64,000 bases of DNA from Oscillospiraceae bacterium (GTDB taxonomy: Bacteria; Bacillota; Clostridia; Oscillospirales; Acutalibacteraceae), in assembly GCA_902792905.1 (NCBI GenBank), contig CADBBH010000011.1, forward strand, positions 1-64,000, read 5' to 3'. Below, one piece after another: positions 44,978 to 52,923 of the stretch. Position 1 is the first letter of the stretch, and every line of letters begins with the position of its first letter. Made by a program: the position numbers and the translations under genes. The notes beneath the pieces were generated by a model. The model was not told where the DNA came from and did not search any database. It saw only the letters and a list, made by a program, of their open reading frames with translations.

Positions 44978-45487
44978 ATGAAAGTAACATCGGCGCAGGC
45001 TGCCAAAATAATCAGAAACCTTACAAATGAGCTCAGCGACCTGCTCAGGCTTGAAAACAAGGTGAGCACATTTGTTGCCGCCGTCGGCGAAGATCCAGAA
45101 AGCGTGAGGCCCGCTTACAGTTTTGAAGAAACCGCGGCAAAAAAGAAAGAACTTGAAGAAAAGATAAGAAAAATAAAGCACGCCTTGAATGTCTTCAACA
45201 TCAACACTGTTGTGCCGGGCTTCAATATGACCGTTGACGAGGTGCTTGTATATATGCCACAGCTGACTGCGGATGTATCGCGCCTCAACAGTCTTAAGTC
45301 GGCTCTGCCCAAAGAAAGAGTTGATTCTTACGGCAGGACAAGTGTCGGCCTTATAGATTACAGGTATGCGAATTACGATATTGCGGCTGCGGAGCGCGAA
45401 TATCAGACAGCCACTGACACGCTGGCAAAGCTTCAGCTTGCTCTTGATGCCGTCAATAACACAGCTGAGTTTGAAATTGATGTTTAA
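44978..45487 (+). CDS. Conserved coiled-coil protein (DUF6847-like, name from memory)
   Basis: A 169-residue helical protein. The start MKVTSAQAAKIIRNLTNELS, the ESVRPAYSFEETAAKKKELE helix, the KIRKIKHALNVFN segment, the VPGFNMTVDEVLVYMPQL loop and the YANYDIAAAEREYQ end match a family widespread in Bacillota that I recall as DUF6847. Its role is unknown; it is often found in mobile elements and near restriction-like genes. GGAGG is 10 bp before the ATG. Confidence 0.75.
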   Translation: MKVTSAQAAKIIRNLTNELSDLLRLENKVSTFVAAVGEDPESVRPAYSFEETAAKKKELEEKIRKIKHALNVFNINTVVPGFNMTVDEVLVYMPQLTADVSRLNSLKSALPKERVDSYGRTSVGLIDYRYANYDIAAAEREYQTATDTLAKLQLALDAVNNTAEFEIDV

Positions 45488-45730
45488 TAAAACATAATCC
45501 CTGTCTGCGCGCTTCTTAAATCGAATAAAAAGACATTATTGAAGTTCAGAGTTTGAGTTTTCCGTTATTCCTTTTTGTTATCCGTTATTTATAAAGGTTC
45601 AATGTCAGAAGGAATATTCAATAAAACAGCGCGCTGACGAAAACTTGGGCGGATTATTCCGTTTAATCTGCCTGCCCGGCGGAAGTAAAGGGTTATATGC
45701 CGGGAATCTTTTTATTAAACAGGAGTCAGA

Positions 45731-46726
45731 ATGAATATTTTCGAATTGCTTAATTCCCGCAGTATCGCGGAACACTGGAAAAAGATTGATTATAAGCCGG
45801 ATTCTCTTGAATCGGCCTGGATTGTGTATAATAACATGAAGCTCAGCTTTAGTGAAAAATGCAAATATTGGGAAGAGATAATAAACACCATGCCCGATAT
45901 GGAAATACCGGATAACGAATGCTGCAGTCGTAGTTTTGACAGTCTTCATAGTTTCCTCAGGTGTTTTATGGATTTAACTCGCCGTTTTCTGGTTTGGTTT
46001 TATAATAATGCCGGCTGTGTTTATTCTGTGAATGAGTGGTCTGAAGAGTTCGGAATCGGCTCTGCTTTTTCATCAGCAGAAAGAATAGAACAATATGTAA
46101 ACAGCAAGTACTTTGAGGATCGCATTAGGTTTTTTCTGAAAAGGACTGTGATTGACGAATTCCAAGAAGATGAAGATATAGGGCTTCACCCATTTGCCAC
46201 TATAGTCGTTGATAAAAAAATGCAAGCTGTATATCAGGAAATTTGGACTTATAACGGATTTCCCTGTTCTGCGGAAGAATATGAACTGTTAAAAGCTTTT
46301 AACGGAATGATTTTTGATTTTCCCATTCCGTTTAAAAAAGGTGATTTGCTATATAAACATCGGAAAGGACTTTGGCCAAAAAACGATAAAGAAGAGCTTT
46401 ATGTTTACACCTCATTAAATAAAGATACAATGGATGTTGTCGGCTTCGGTCAAGGCATGATCGGACATATATATAAAAGTGATTATCAAGGCTGTTGTAT
46501 GGATTTTGAACTGTATAAAGGAAAATGCGATAATGAGAAAAGAATAATGAAAGCGCTGTCGATTTATGAAAAAGGTCTTATAAGTGATGATAAATTTACA
46601 AAACTGTACCAATATATTCTTATGGAAGAAGAGATGAAGTACAGCATTGTATGCCATTTTTCGGAGGAAATCCTTGAACTCGTCGGCATCAACACCCCAA
46701 AAGAAGGATTAGAGGAACAAATATGA
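45731..46726 (+). CDS. Unknown island protein, tandem paralogue A
   Basis: A 331-residue protein of unknown family. Its first ~58 residues are almost identical to those of the next gene (shared IAEHWKKIDYKPDSLESAWI and IVYNNMKL), while the rest is related but diverged, sharing only patterns such as FDFPIPFKKGDLLY and the end LSIYEKGLIS. This is the look of a recent duplication or gene conversion of the 5' part. It overlaps the next start by 4 bp (ATGA). The 45488-45730 stretch before it shows only short CCGTTATT repeats and no gene. Confidence 0.65.
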   Translation: MNIFELLNSRSIAEHWKKIDYKPDSLESAWIVYNNMKLSFSEKCKYWEEIINTMPDMEIPDNECCSRSFDSLHSFLRCFMDLTRRFLVWFYNNAGCVYSVNEWSEEFGIGSAFSSAERIEQYVNSKYFEDRIRFFLKRTVIDEFQEDEDIGLHPFATIVVDKKMQAVYQEIWTYNGFPCSAEEYELLKAFNGMIFDFPIPFKKGDLLYKHRKGLWPKNDKEELYVYTSLNKDTMDVVGFGQGMIGHIYKSDYQGCCMDFELYKGKCDNEKRIMKALSIYEKGLISDDKFTKLYQYILMEEEMKYSIVCHFSEEILELVGINTPKEGLEEQI

Positions 46727-47736
46727 ATATTTACGATTTACTTAACTCCAGTAGCATCGCGGAACACTGGAAAAAGATTGATTATAAGCCGGATTCTCTT
46801 GAATCAGCCTGGATTGTATATAATAACATGAAGCTCGGATTTAACGAAAAATGCAAATGTTGGGAAGAAATCATAAACACTATGCCCGACAGGGAAATTA
46901 TCAGAAGGCCGAACTGCCCTCATTATGACAGCCTGCACGACTTTCTTAATCGTTTTATGGCTTTGAGCAGGCGCTTTTTAGACTGGTTTTATACTAATAC
47001 CGATTGTGTCTATACTATAGATTATGAATGGCGATTTGATCCTGTGTTTTCGTCGGTTGATTCATTGAAAGAGTATATAAAGGCCGAAGATTGCGAAGAA
47101 ATTGAACGCTTTGTTATCAAAAAGATCTCGGTAGATGATTACTCAAAATACCCCGCGAAAATAATTGTGAACAGGGAGTTTGAGTTCATACGCCCGGAAA
47201 GATGGGATTACGGCGCTTTTCCCTGTAATGAAGATGAATATGATATGCTTGTAGCTTTTGAAGGTATGTGGTTTGATTTTCCCGTGCCGTTCAAAAGAGG
47301 CGATGTGATATATTGTCCGTATTACAAGTGCGGCATAGGAACAGCGGAAGATTATACTGATTTATTTGTGGTGCTGGACATCGTTCCGAAATGTCTGAGT
47401 GAAAAAGTAAAGAAATGGTTTTTCGAGGGAAAAAACGGCGATACCACCGATATGAGCTTTGGCGGATATACCCAATGGAGAGACGGAACCGTTTACAGAG
47501 AGTCCTTCTGTAACTACATGGATTTTGAATTCTATAACGGTGAATTCGAAGGCGCTCAGAGGATAATCAAAGCGCTCTCCAATTATGAAAAAGGGCTCAT
47601 AAACGATGAACTGCTTATGCACGCCTATCATCAGATTCTCTCGGAGGAGAGGGCGAAAAACGATATTCCCGAGTTCTATACTCACGAAGGTCTTGAGCTC
47701 GCCGGCATCAACATAGACAAAAATAATGGGGCATAA
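46723..47736 (+). CDS. Unknown island protein, tandem paralogue B
   Basis: A 337-residue protein, paralogue of the previous gene. The N-terminal 58 residues match it at about 90 percent, while the middle (about 60-190) is diverged and the PFKRGDVIY and LSNYEKGLINDE segments are retained. No recognisable catalytic residues. A conserved N terminus with a variable remainder suits polymorphic partner-recognition proteins, but that is inference. Operator-like site 4 overlaps its last codons. Confidence 0.65.
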   Translation: MNIYDLLNSSSIAEHWKKIDYKPDSLESAWIVYNNMKLGFNEKCKCWEEIINTMPDREIIRRPNCPHYDSLHDFLNRFMALSRRFLDWFYTNTDCVYTIDYEWRFDPVFSSVDSLKEYIKAEDCEEIERFVIKKISVDDYSKYPAKIIVNREFEFIRPERWDYGAFPCNEDEYDMLVAFEGMWFDFPVPFKRGDVIYCPYYKCGIGTAEDYTDLFVVLDIVPKCLSEKVKKWFFEGKNGDTTDMSFGGYTQWRDGTVYRESFCNYMDFEFYNGEFEGAQRIIKALSNYEKGLINDELLMHAYHQILSEERAKNDIPEFYTHEGLELAGINIDKNNGA

Positions 47737-47761
47737 TTGTCGCATACCTCTATTGTATAAT
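47726..47761 (+). promoter_or_regulatory. Operator-like site 4 and promoter of the WYL gene
   Basis: ATGGGGCATAATTGTCGCAT (47726-47745) is followed by a perfect TATAAT at 47756-47761, 50 bp before the WYL start codon. It matches site 3 in 14 of 20 positions. Confidence 0.7.
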
Positions 47762-47811
47762 ATGGCTGTAAGTGATATAATTTATCAAACGATACTTAAG
47801 GAGCTGATTTT

Positions 47812-49467
47812 ATGGAATCATATTCAGCAGACAGAAAAAAGATGACAACGCTGTATATTCTTGAAATACTCAAAAGATACACGGACGATACAGTTGACGA
47901 AAACGGAATCCCCGCTCATTGCCTCACACAGGCTCAGATCGGCGAGAAACTGTATAAGGATTATGAAATCATTCTTGACCGCAAGGCAATCGCCCGCGGC
48001 CTTGATGATCTCATCTATTCAAGAGATTATGCCGATAAAATCCAGTATGAAACAAAAGACAGAATAACAACCGAAAAAGGGAAAAAGGTTAAAACCGAAT
48101 ACAGAACCGATTTCCGCTATTGTCACAGTTTCAGTACGGCTCAGATCCGTATGTTGATGGATGCGGTTCTCTTTTCAAAAAATATACCTTATTCCGAATG
48201 CATAGAGCTGCTTGAGCTTATCAGCAATCTCGGAGATATAGATGCGAGAAACCGGCTCACTAAGCATCTGAGTAATTTGCGCGATATGTCTTTTGATAAA
48301 GTATCAAATGACCAGCTTCTTTACAATATCGGTGTAATTGATGAGGCAATCGACCAGGGTAAGCAAATTGCATATATTTATAATAATTACGGCAGAGATA
48401 TGAAGCTTCATCCGAGACTTGTTGACGGCGAAATAGATCCCAAGGTTGTCAACCCATATCAGATGATTGCTACTAACGGCAGATATTACCTTATTTGTAA
48501 TTATGATGAATATGAGAATACGGCGAGGGTTCGTATTGATAAGATTACCGATATAGAAATACTTGATACCAATGTTAAACCGAAAAGTAAAGTTAAAGGT
48601 CTTAAAGATATACCCGAAACAATGGCGGGTCAGCTCTATATGCAGCCCGGCACTCCGGAAAGAATAGTATTCAGAATAGCAAATAACGAAAGAATAATAA
48701 GTGATATTGTTGACTGGTTCGGCAAAAGAGTCAGATTTATTTCTGAAGACGGAAAAACAGTCACATGCGCAGTTAAAATCAATCCTGCTGATATGAAATT
48801 CTGGGCAATGCAGTATTCAGATAATGTGGAGATTCTTGAGCCGGAATCTCTGCGTGATAATATAAGAACATCTTTGCGCGAGGCATGGAGAAAATACAAT
48901 GACGGTAAAGATACTCTCATTGAATCCGATGAGAATATAAAGAGGCTTATCGCAGAGTGGAAACAGATCTGCGAGGACGCAAAGGCAGAGAAGGTTGATG
49001 TGAAGCGCCTGGGCGCGCTGGTCAGAAAAACCCACCTTATGCTTCTGCCTCTTCGCGGCGAGGAAATCGAGGGTCAGTACAGCGGACTGGTTCTCGGTCT
49101 CAATAAATGCTATAAAAATTCCAGAACCGGATTGATTTCCAATCTGAATTGCGTTTCATTGATACTTGGCGCTCTGCTTGCCGAAATTGATGATAACAGA
49201 ATGTACAGAATGAGACGAAACATTCCCGACGATACTCTTCCGATTATCCTTCATACCGGTGAGGACGGCAGGGTTGAGGTTATGCTCGATATCAACAACT
49301 TTGAAGAGGGTTATCTCACACTGCTTCAATATACCGACAAAAATGCCGAGGAGGCAAGAAAGAATCACGCCATTCTCAGAGAAAAGATGAAGGAAAGACA
49401 TAAGGAAATAATGGAACAGAGAAGAAAAGAACATGAAGAAAAGAAAAAGAGGGATGAAAACTCATAA
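47812..49467 (+). CDS. WYL-domain transcription regulator with long C-terminal extension
   Basis: A 551-residue protein. An N-terminal winged helix (about 10-85, LTQAQIGEKLYKDYEIILDR) precedes a helical region, the WYL domain (about 170-255, IGVIDEAIDQGKQIAYIYNN, then NPYQMIATNGRYYLICNYDE) and a WCX-like segment to about 350. The last ~180 residues are an unusual helical, basic extension ending in a Lys/Arg/Glu-rich coil. WYL proteins bind nucleic acid or nucleotide ligands and repress or activate; CapW and BrxR control phage-defence systems. Four similar operator-like sites in the island, one before this gene, suggest it autoregulates and controls the island. Confidence 0.85.
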   Translation: MESYSADRKKMTTLYILEILKRYTDDTVDENGIPAHCLTQAQIGEKLYKDYEIILDRKAIARGLDDLIYSRDYADKIQYETKDRITTEKGKKVKTEYRTDFRYCHSFSTAQIRMLMDAVLFSKNIPYSECIELLELISNLGDIDARNRLTKHLSNLRDMSFDKVSNDQLLYNIGVIDEAIDQGKQIAYIYNNYGRDMKLHPRLVDGEIDPKVVNPYQMIATNGRYYLICNYDEYENTARVRIDKITDIEILDTNVKPKSKVKGLKDIPETMAGQLYMQPGTPERIVFRIANNERIISDIVDWFGKRVRFISEDGKTVTCAVKINPADMKFWAMQYSDNVEILEPESLRDNIRTSLREAWRKYNDGKDTLIESDENIKRLIAEWKQICEDAKAEKVDVKRLGALVRKTHLMLLPLRGEEIEGQYSGLVLGLNKCYKNSRTGLISNLNCVSLILGALLAEIDDNRMYRMRRNIPDDTLPIILHTGEDGRVEVMLDINNFEEGYLTLLQYTDKNAEEARKNHAILREKMKERHKEIMEQRRKEHEEKKKRDENS

Positions 49468-49505
49468 TTCAAATTGGAAAGCAATTAACCCCAAAGGAGA
49501 AAAAC

Positions 49506-50531
49506 ATGAGAATTACCCTAGCAAAACCATATAATCATATGAGCCCCGGTGAATTGTTTTACTCTCAACCAACTGAAGAAACTGAAAGCGAAGTTTTTGA
49601 TGCGTTGTGCTCAATACGTGTCGAGGCGGATAAGCAGATGCAGGAGCACCTGTCTGCCGAACTTGATGCAATTAAAAATACAGATAATGCAACTAATGCT
49701 ATGATGGTTTATGAGATATCTGAATTATCAAAAGAGCTTGGCTACCCTGTCGCTCTTTCCGGCAGGGAAAACGGATTGTATACTATGGAGCTTCTCGGAG
49801 TTTCTAACGCAGGCATTAAAGATTATGATAAATACAAAATGCTTTCATCGGATCTTTGCATTGCCGATATGCTGCGTGACAGGCCACATGAATTTGAGCT
49901 TATGATTGCAGAACCTGTCAGAAGCCATATTCAACACCGGATGGATCATCTCTATGGTCATTTGAAATGCAATGGAAAATTCTATCGCAGAATCTGTCTT
50001 CCCCGATGGCTTGCACTTGAATATGTCGGCAAATTAAGTGAAATTACCGGCTTTGATTATAATGAAATACCATTGGATGATATTAATCTGCTTCAGTTAA
50101 CTGCGGACCGGATTTGCGCAGACAATCTCGGTTGGGCCGATTATTCCGAAACAGTCAGTAAACCTGTTGATGTTGCAAGACTGTATGCTTTTACTAGATG
50201 TGACCTTTCTTTTGATAAAACACCAGATGAATATCATAAGGTAAAAGATTATGTGTTCTGTGAGGATGTTTTCGGCTTGCTGGTTAACTGCGGTACAGAT
50301 GCTCGCGAGGCATACAGGCTCTCGTTAAATTGGGCAAAAGAAAAAGAGCTTCCAGATAGAATTAAAAGTATGAAATCTGTACCGGACAGTTTTTATTATG
50401 CATATGAACACCTCGGATTTCAGTGGTCAGTTTCTTCCTGCTTTGCAAGAACCCAGGTGCTTCTAATGCTTTCATTCTATAAGCATAATTACCCAAATGA
50501 ATATTTAAATACAGTTGAAGAACTATCGTAA
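49506..50531 (+). CDS. PolC-like (DNA polymerase III alpha) derived protein without catalytic core
   Basis: A 341-residue protein. Three stretches follow PolC in order. MMVYEISELSKELGYPVALSG corresponds to the PolC palm-proximal start (kkSlddGYlVgSRGSvGSS). LALEYVGKLSEITGFDYNEI, then PLDDINLLQL, corresponds to LDLTGIDPKTIPMDDP. DRIKSMKSVPDSFYYAYEHL, then FARTQVLLMLSFYKHNYPNE, corresponds to the PolC FPKAHAAAYVlmAwRiAyFKvhyP segment. The palm aspartates (DIDxNF-type) and the glycine-rich GSRGSVGSS loop are missing, so it cannot polymerise. The call is from pattern memory and needs a profile search. It could act as a replisome mimic. Confidence 0.55.
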   Translation: MRITLAKPYNHMSPGELFYSQPTEETESEVFDALCSIRVEADKQMQEHLSAELDAIKNTDNATNAMMVYEISELSKELGYPVALSGRENGLYTMELLGVSNAGIKDYDKYKMLSSDLCIADMLRDRPHEFELMIAEPVRSHIQHRMDHLYGHLKCNGKFYRRICLPRWLALEYVGKLSEITGFDYNEIPLDDINLLQLTADRICADNLGWADYSETVSKPVDVARLYAFTRCDLSFDKTPDEYHKVKDYVFCEDVFGLLVNCGTDAREAYRLSLNWAKEKELPDRIKSMKSVPDSFYYAYEHLGFQWSVSSCFARTQVLLMLSFYKHNYPNEYLNTVEELS

Positions 50532-50543
50532 TCAGGTGATACC

Positions 50544-51740
50544 ATGCCCACCTATGAAAAACTGACCCCAGAAACCGAAAAGAGAATAATCACCGAAAAG
50601 GCGGAGAATTCCTTCGCCTCTTTGGCATTTAATGAGGAAAATGTCATCCGCCGCAATCCCTATAAGGACAAAGCGGATATTATCCGCACGGCGTTTGTGC
50701 GCGACTGCGACAAGATTATTCACTGCCCGTTTTACAACCGATACGCCGATAAAACGCAGGTCTTTTCGTTCTATAAAAACGACGATATCAGCCGCCGCTC
50801 GCTGCATGTTCAGCTCGTTTCGCGCATCGCGCGTACCATCGGCAAAGCGCTGAACCTGAACCTCGACTTAATTGAGGCAATCGCGCTAGGTCACGATATC
50901 GGCCACACGCCCTTCGGCCACGCCGGCGAGGCAATACTTGACGAACTGTATTTTACCCATGCGGGCAGGCATTTCAGCCACAATATTCATTCCGTGCGCG
51001 TGCTGGACGACATCTATCCCTATAACATTTCTTTGCAGACGCTCAGCGGCATTGCCGCTCACGACGGGGAAATCGAGCTTGGCGAATACCGTCCCGAACC
51101 GCTTGAGAGCTTTGAGGAATTTGACCGGATGATTGAGGCGTGCTACATTGATAAAGAGAATGTGAAAAAACTCGTTCCCTCCACACTCGAGGGCTGCGTT
51201 ATGCGTATTTCCGATATCATCGCCTATCTCGGCAAGGACAGACAGGATGCCGAGCGCGCAAAAATAATCACCCCCGATTCATTTGAGGGCGGCGCAATCG
51301 GCTCAATCAACGCCGAACTTATCAATAATCTGATGGTGAATATAATCGAAAGCAGCTACGGCAGGCCGTATATTAAGCTTGATGACGCGCATTTTGAGGC
51401 GCTGAAAAAGGCGAAGGCGGAAAACTACAGCCTCATTTATATGAGCAAAACAGTGCAGGAGCAGATAAATTCTTCAATCCGTCCGATGATGACCGAGCTT
51501 TATGACAAACTCCTCGCCGACCTGCTTTCCGGCAACACCGCATCACCGATATTTGCGCATCATATTGAATATGTGAATAAAGCCCACTACAAGCGCAGTG
51601 TTCCCTATAACTCGACAGAGCCGAATCAGATTGTTGTTGATTACATCGCCGGCATGACCGACGACTATTTCGTTGACTTGCACGCATATCTCTTCCCCGA
51701 AAGCGGCTATGCGATAAAGTATAAAGGATATTTTGAATAA
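50544..51740 (+). CDS. dGTPase-like HD-domain dNTP triphosphohydrolase
   Basis: A 398-residue HD-domain enzyme of the dGTP triphosphohydrolase family. Landmarks: YNRYADKTQVFSFYKNDDIS with SRRSLH (His88), GHDIGHTPFGHAGE (HD at 117-118), then HNIHSVRVLD and the metal-binding Asp in the later helix. It cleaves dNTPs to nucleoside plus triphosphate. dGTPases can serve in phage defence by draining dNTP pools (dGTPase defence proteins and SAMHD1-like enzymes), which suits the island context. Its 3' end is duplicated downstream of the next gene. Confidence 0.9.
   Translation: MPTYEKLTPETEKRIITEKAENSFASLAFNEENVIRRNPYKDKADIIRTAFVRDCDKIIHCPFYNRYADKTQVFSFYKNDDISRRSLHVQLVSRIARTIGKALNLNLDLIEAIALGHDIGHTPFGHAGEAILDELYFTHAGRHFSHNIHSVRVLDDIYPYNISLQTLSGIAAHDGEIELGEYRPEPLESFEEFDRMIEACYIDKENVKKLVPSTLEGCVMRISDIIAYLGKDRQDAERAKIITPDSFEGGAIGSINAELINNLMVNIIESSYGRPYIKLDDAHFEALKKAKAENYSLIYMSKTVQEQINSSIRPMMTELYDKLLADLLSGNTASPIFAHHIEYVNKAHYKRSVPYNSTEPNQIVVDYIAGMTDDYFVDLHAYLFPESGYAIKYKGYFE
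51707..51740 (+). repeat. 34-bp direct repeat, copy 1 (3' end of the dGTPase gene)
   Basis: The last 34 bp of the dGTPase gene recur at 52309-52342 with 31 of 34 identical positions, bracketing the 51752-52285 gene. Confidence 0.8.
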
Positions 51741-51751
51741 GGAGAAAAACT

Positions 51752-52285
51752 ATGGGAAAAGAAAAAGAATTTAACGAGAAAAACAGACAGATTTGGTTGA
51801 GAATTGAGGATGCTATTGAAGTATGGTGGGATTATATCGACCAAAAGGAAATGTATGAAAATGGACTCGAGAAAATTGATATCGATAATTTCAAAAAGCT
51901 CCTGAAAGAATCTTATTTTGCAATAAAAGACGCTAAAGAAGCTTTTTACACGGATAGCGGAAATATCTTTAAAATAATTGACAGAAGTTCTGAGAACCGT
52001 GAAATCAAGAATGATTGCAGGCTGTTTTTTTCTTATGTTAATCTTGTTTCGCAAATTTCAAGATATTCCGCCGATACTTCTAATGACGATTTGAGTGATA
52101 ATCATTTATTCAGCATCACATTCTTTTTGACAGGTTGCTTGGCTTCTTTCGGATCCTCAGATGATTTTATTGACGAACATGACATCCTTCATTACCCTGT
52201 AAACGAAGGTAAAATATTGACCTATAGTTTTGAAAACGAGGACCTGACAGAGTTTATTGAATACTTTAAAAACCATATTCAATGA
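51752..52285 (+). CDS. Unknown protein inserted between copies of the dGTPase gene end
   Basis: A 177-residue acidic protein of unknown family. It is lower in GC than its neighbours and helical in its first half (EDAIEVWWDYIDQKEMYENG). AAGGAG precedes the ATG. The flanking 34-bp repeats suggest it arrived by insertion or unequal recombination. Confidence 0.65.
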   Translation: MGKEKEFNEKNRQIWLRIEDAIEVWWDYIDQKEMYENGLEKIDIDNFKKLLKESYFAIKDAKEAFYTDSGNIFKIIDRSSENREIKNDCRLFFSYVNLVSQISRYSADTSNDDLSDNHLFSITFFLTGCLASFGSSDDFIDEHDILHYPVNEGKILTYSFENEDLTEFIEYFKNHIQ

Positions 52286-52308
52286 TTTATCATTTCACAC
52301 ATAATCGA

Positions 52309-52342
52309 CTATATGATAAAGTATAAAGGATATTTTAAATAA
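52309..52342 (+). repeat. 34-bp direct repeat, copy 2
   Basis: Copy of the dGTPase gene end lying between the 51752 gene and kptA; it is not in a gene here. Confidence 0.8.
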
Positions 52343-52364
52343 ACACAAAACGGGGTGAGCGGTA

Positions 52365-52913
52365 ATGTCTCTTATACAAACAAGTAAATTTATCGCTCTG
52401 ATATTGCGCCATAAACCGGAAGCAATAGGCATTACGCTTGATGAGCACGGCTGGGCGAATGTTGACAAACTCATAAAAGGCATAGCGAAACGGCAACCAT
52501 TTGATATGGCAATGCTGGAGGAAATTGTTGCAACAGATGAAAAACAGCGCTATTCCTTCAATGAAGATAAAACTCTCATAAGAGCAAACCAGGGTCACTC
52601 AATTCCCGTCGATGTTGAACTTGAAGAAAAAGAGCCTCCGTCGATCCTCTATCACGGAACAGGTGTAAAGTATAAAGCGTCGATTGAAGAAAAAGGGCTG
52701 ATTCCGAAATCACGGCTCTATGTCCATCTCTCTGTCGATGAAGAAACCGCCCTGAAAGTCGGCAAGCGCCACGGCAAACCGATAATTTATACAATTAACG
52801 CCGCTCAGATGCACAAAGACGGATATAAATTCTACCTCTCCGAAAACGGCGTCTGGCTGACAGAATCGGTCCCTGTGAAATATCTGAATGAAATTACAGA
52901 AAATGAAAAGTGA
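52365..52913 (+). CDS. kptA: RNA 2'-phosphotransferase KptA/Tpt1
   Basis: A 182-residue enzyme of the Tpt1/KptA family, which moves a 2'-phosphate from RNA to NAD+ giving ADP-ribose 1'',2''-cyclic phosphate; family members can also ADP-ribosylate nucleic acid ends. Motifs are TSKFIALILRHKPEAIGI (Arg15, His16), LIRANQGHSI (72-80), LYHGTG (95-100), RLYVHLS and VGKRHGKPIIY, all in normal order, so it should be active. Most bacteria lack 2'-phosphate tRNA splice junctions, so a role in reversing RNA damage is plausible. Start 52365 has GGGGTGAG upstream. Confidence 0.95.
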   Translation: MSLIQTSKFIALILRHKPEAIGITLDEHGWANVDKLIKGIAKRQPFDMAMLEEIVATDEKQRYSFNEDKTLIRANQGHSIPVDVELEEKEPPSILYHGTGVKYKASIEEKGLIPKSRLYVHLSVDEETALKVGKRHGKPIIYTINAAQMHKDGYKFYLSENGVWLTESVPVKYLNEITENEK

Positions 52914-52923
52914 GGAGCGGACT

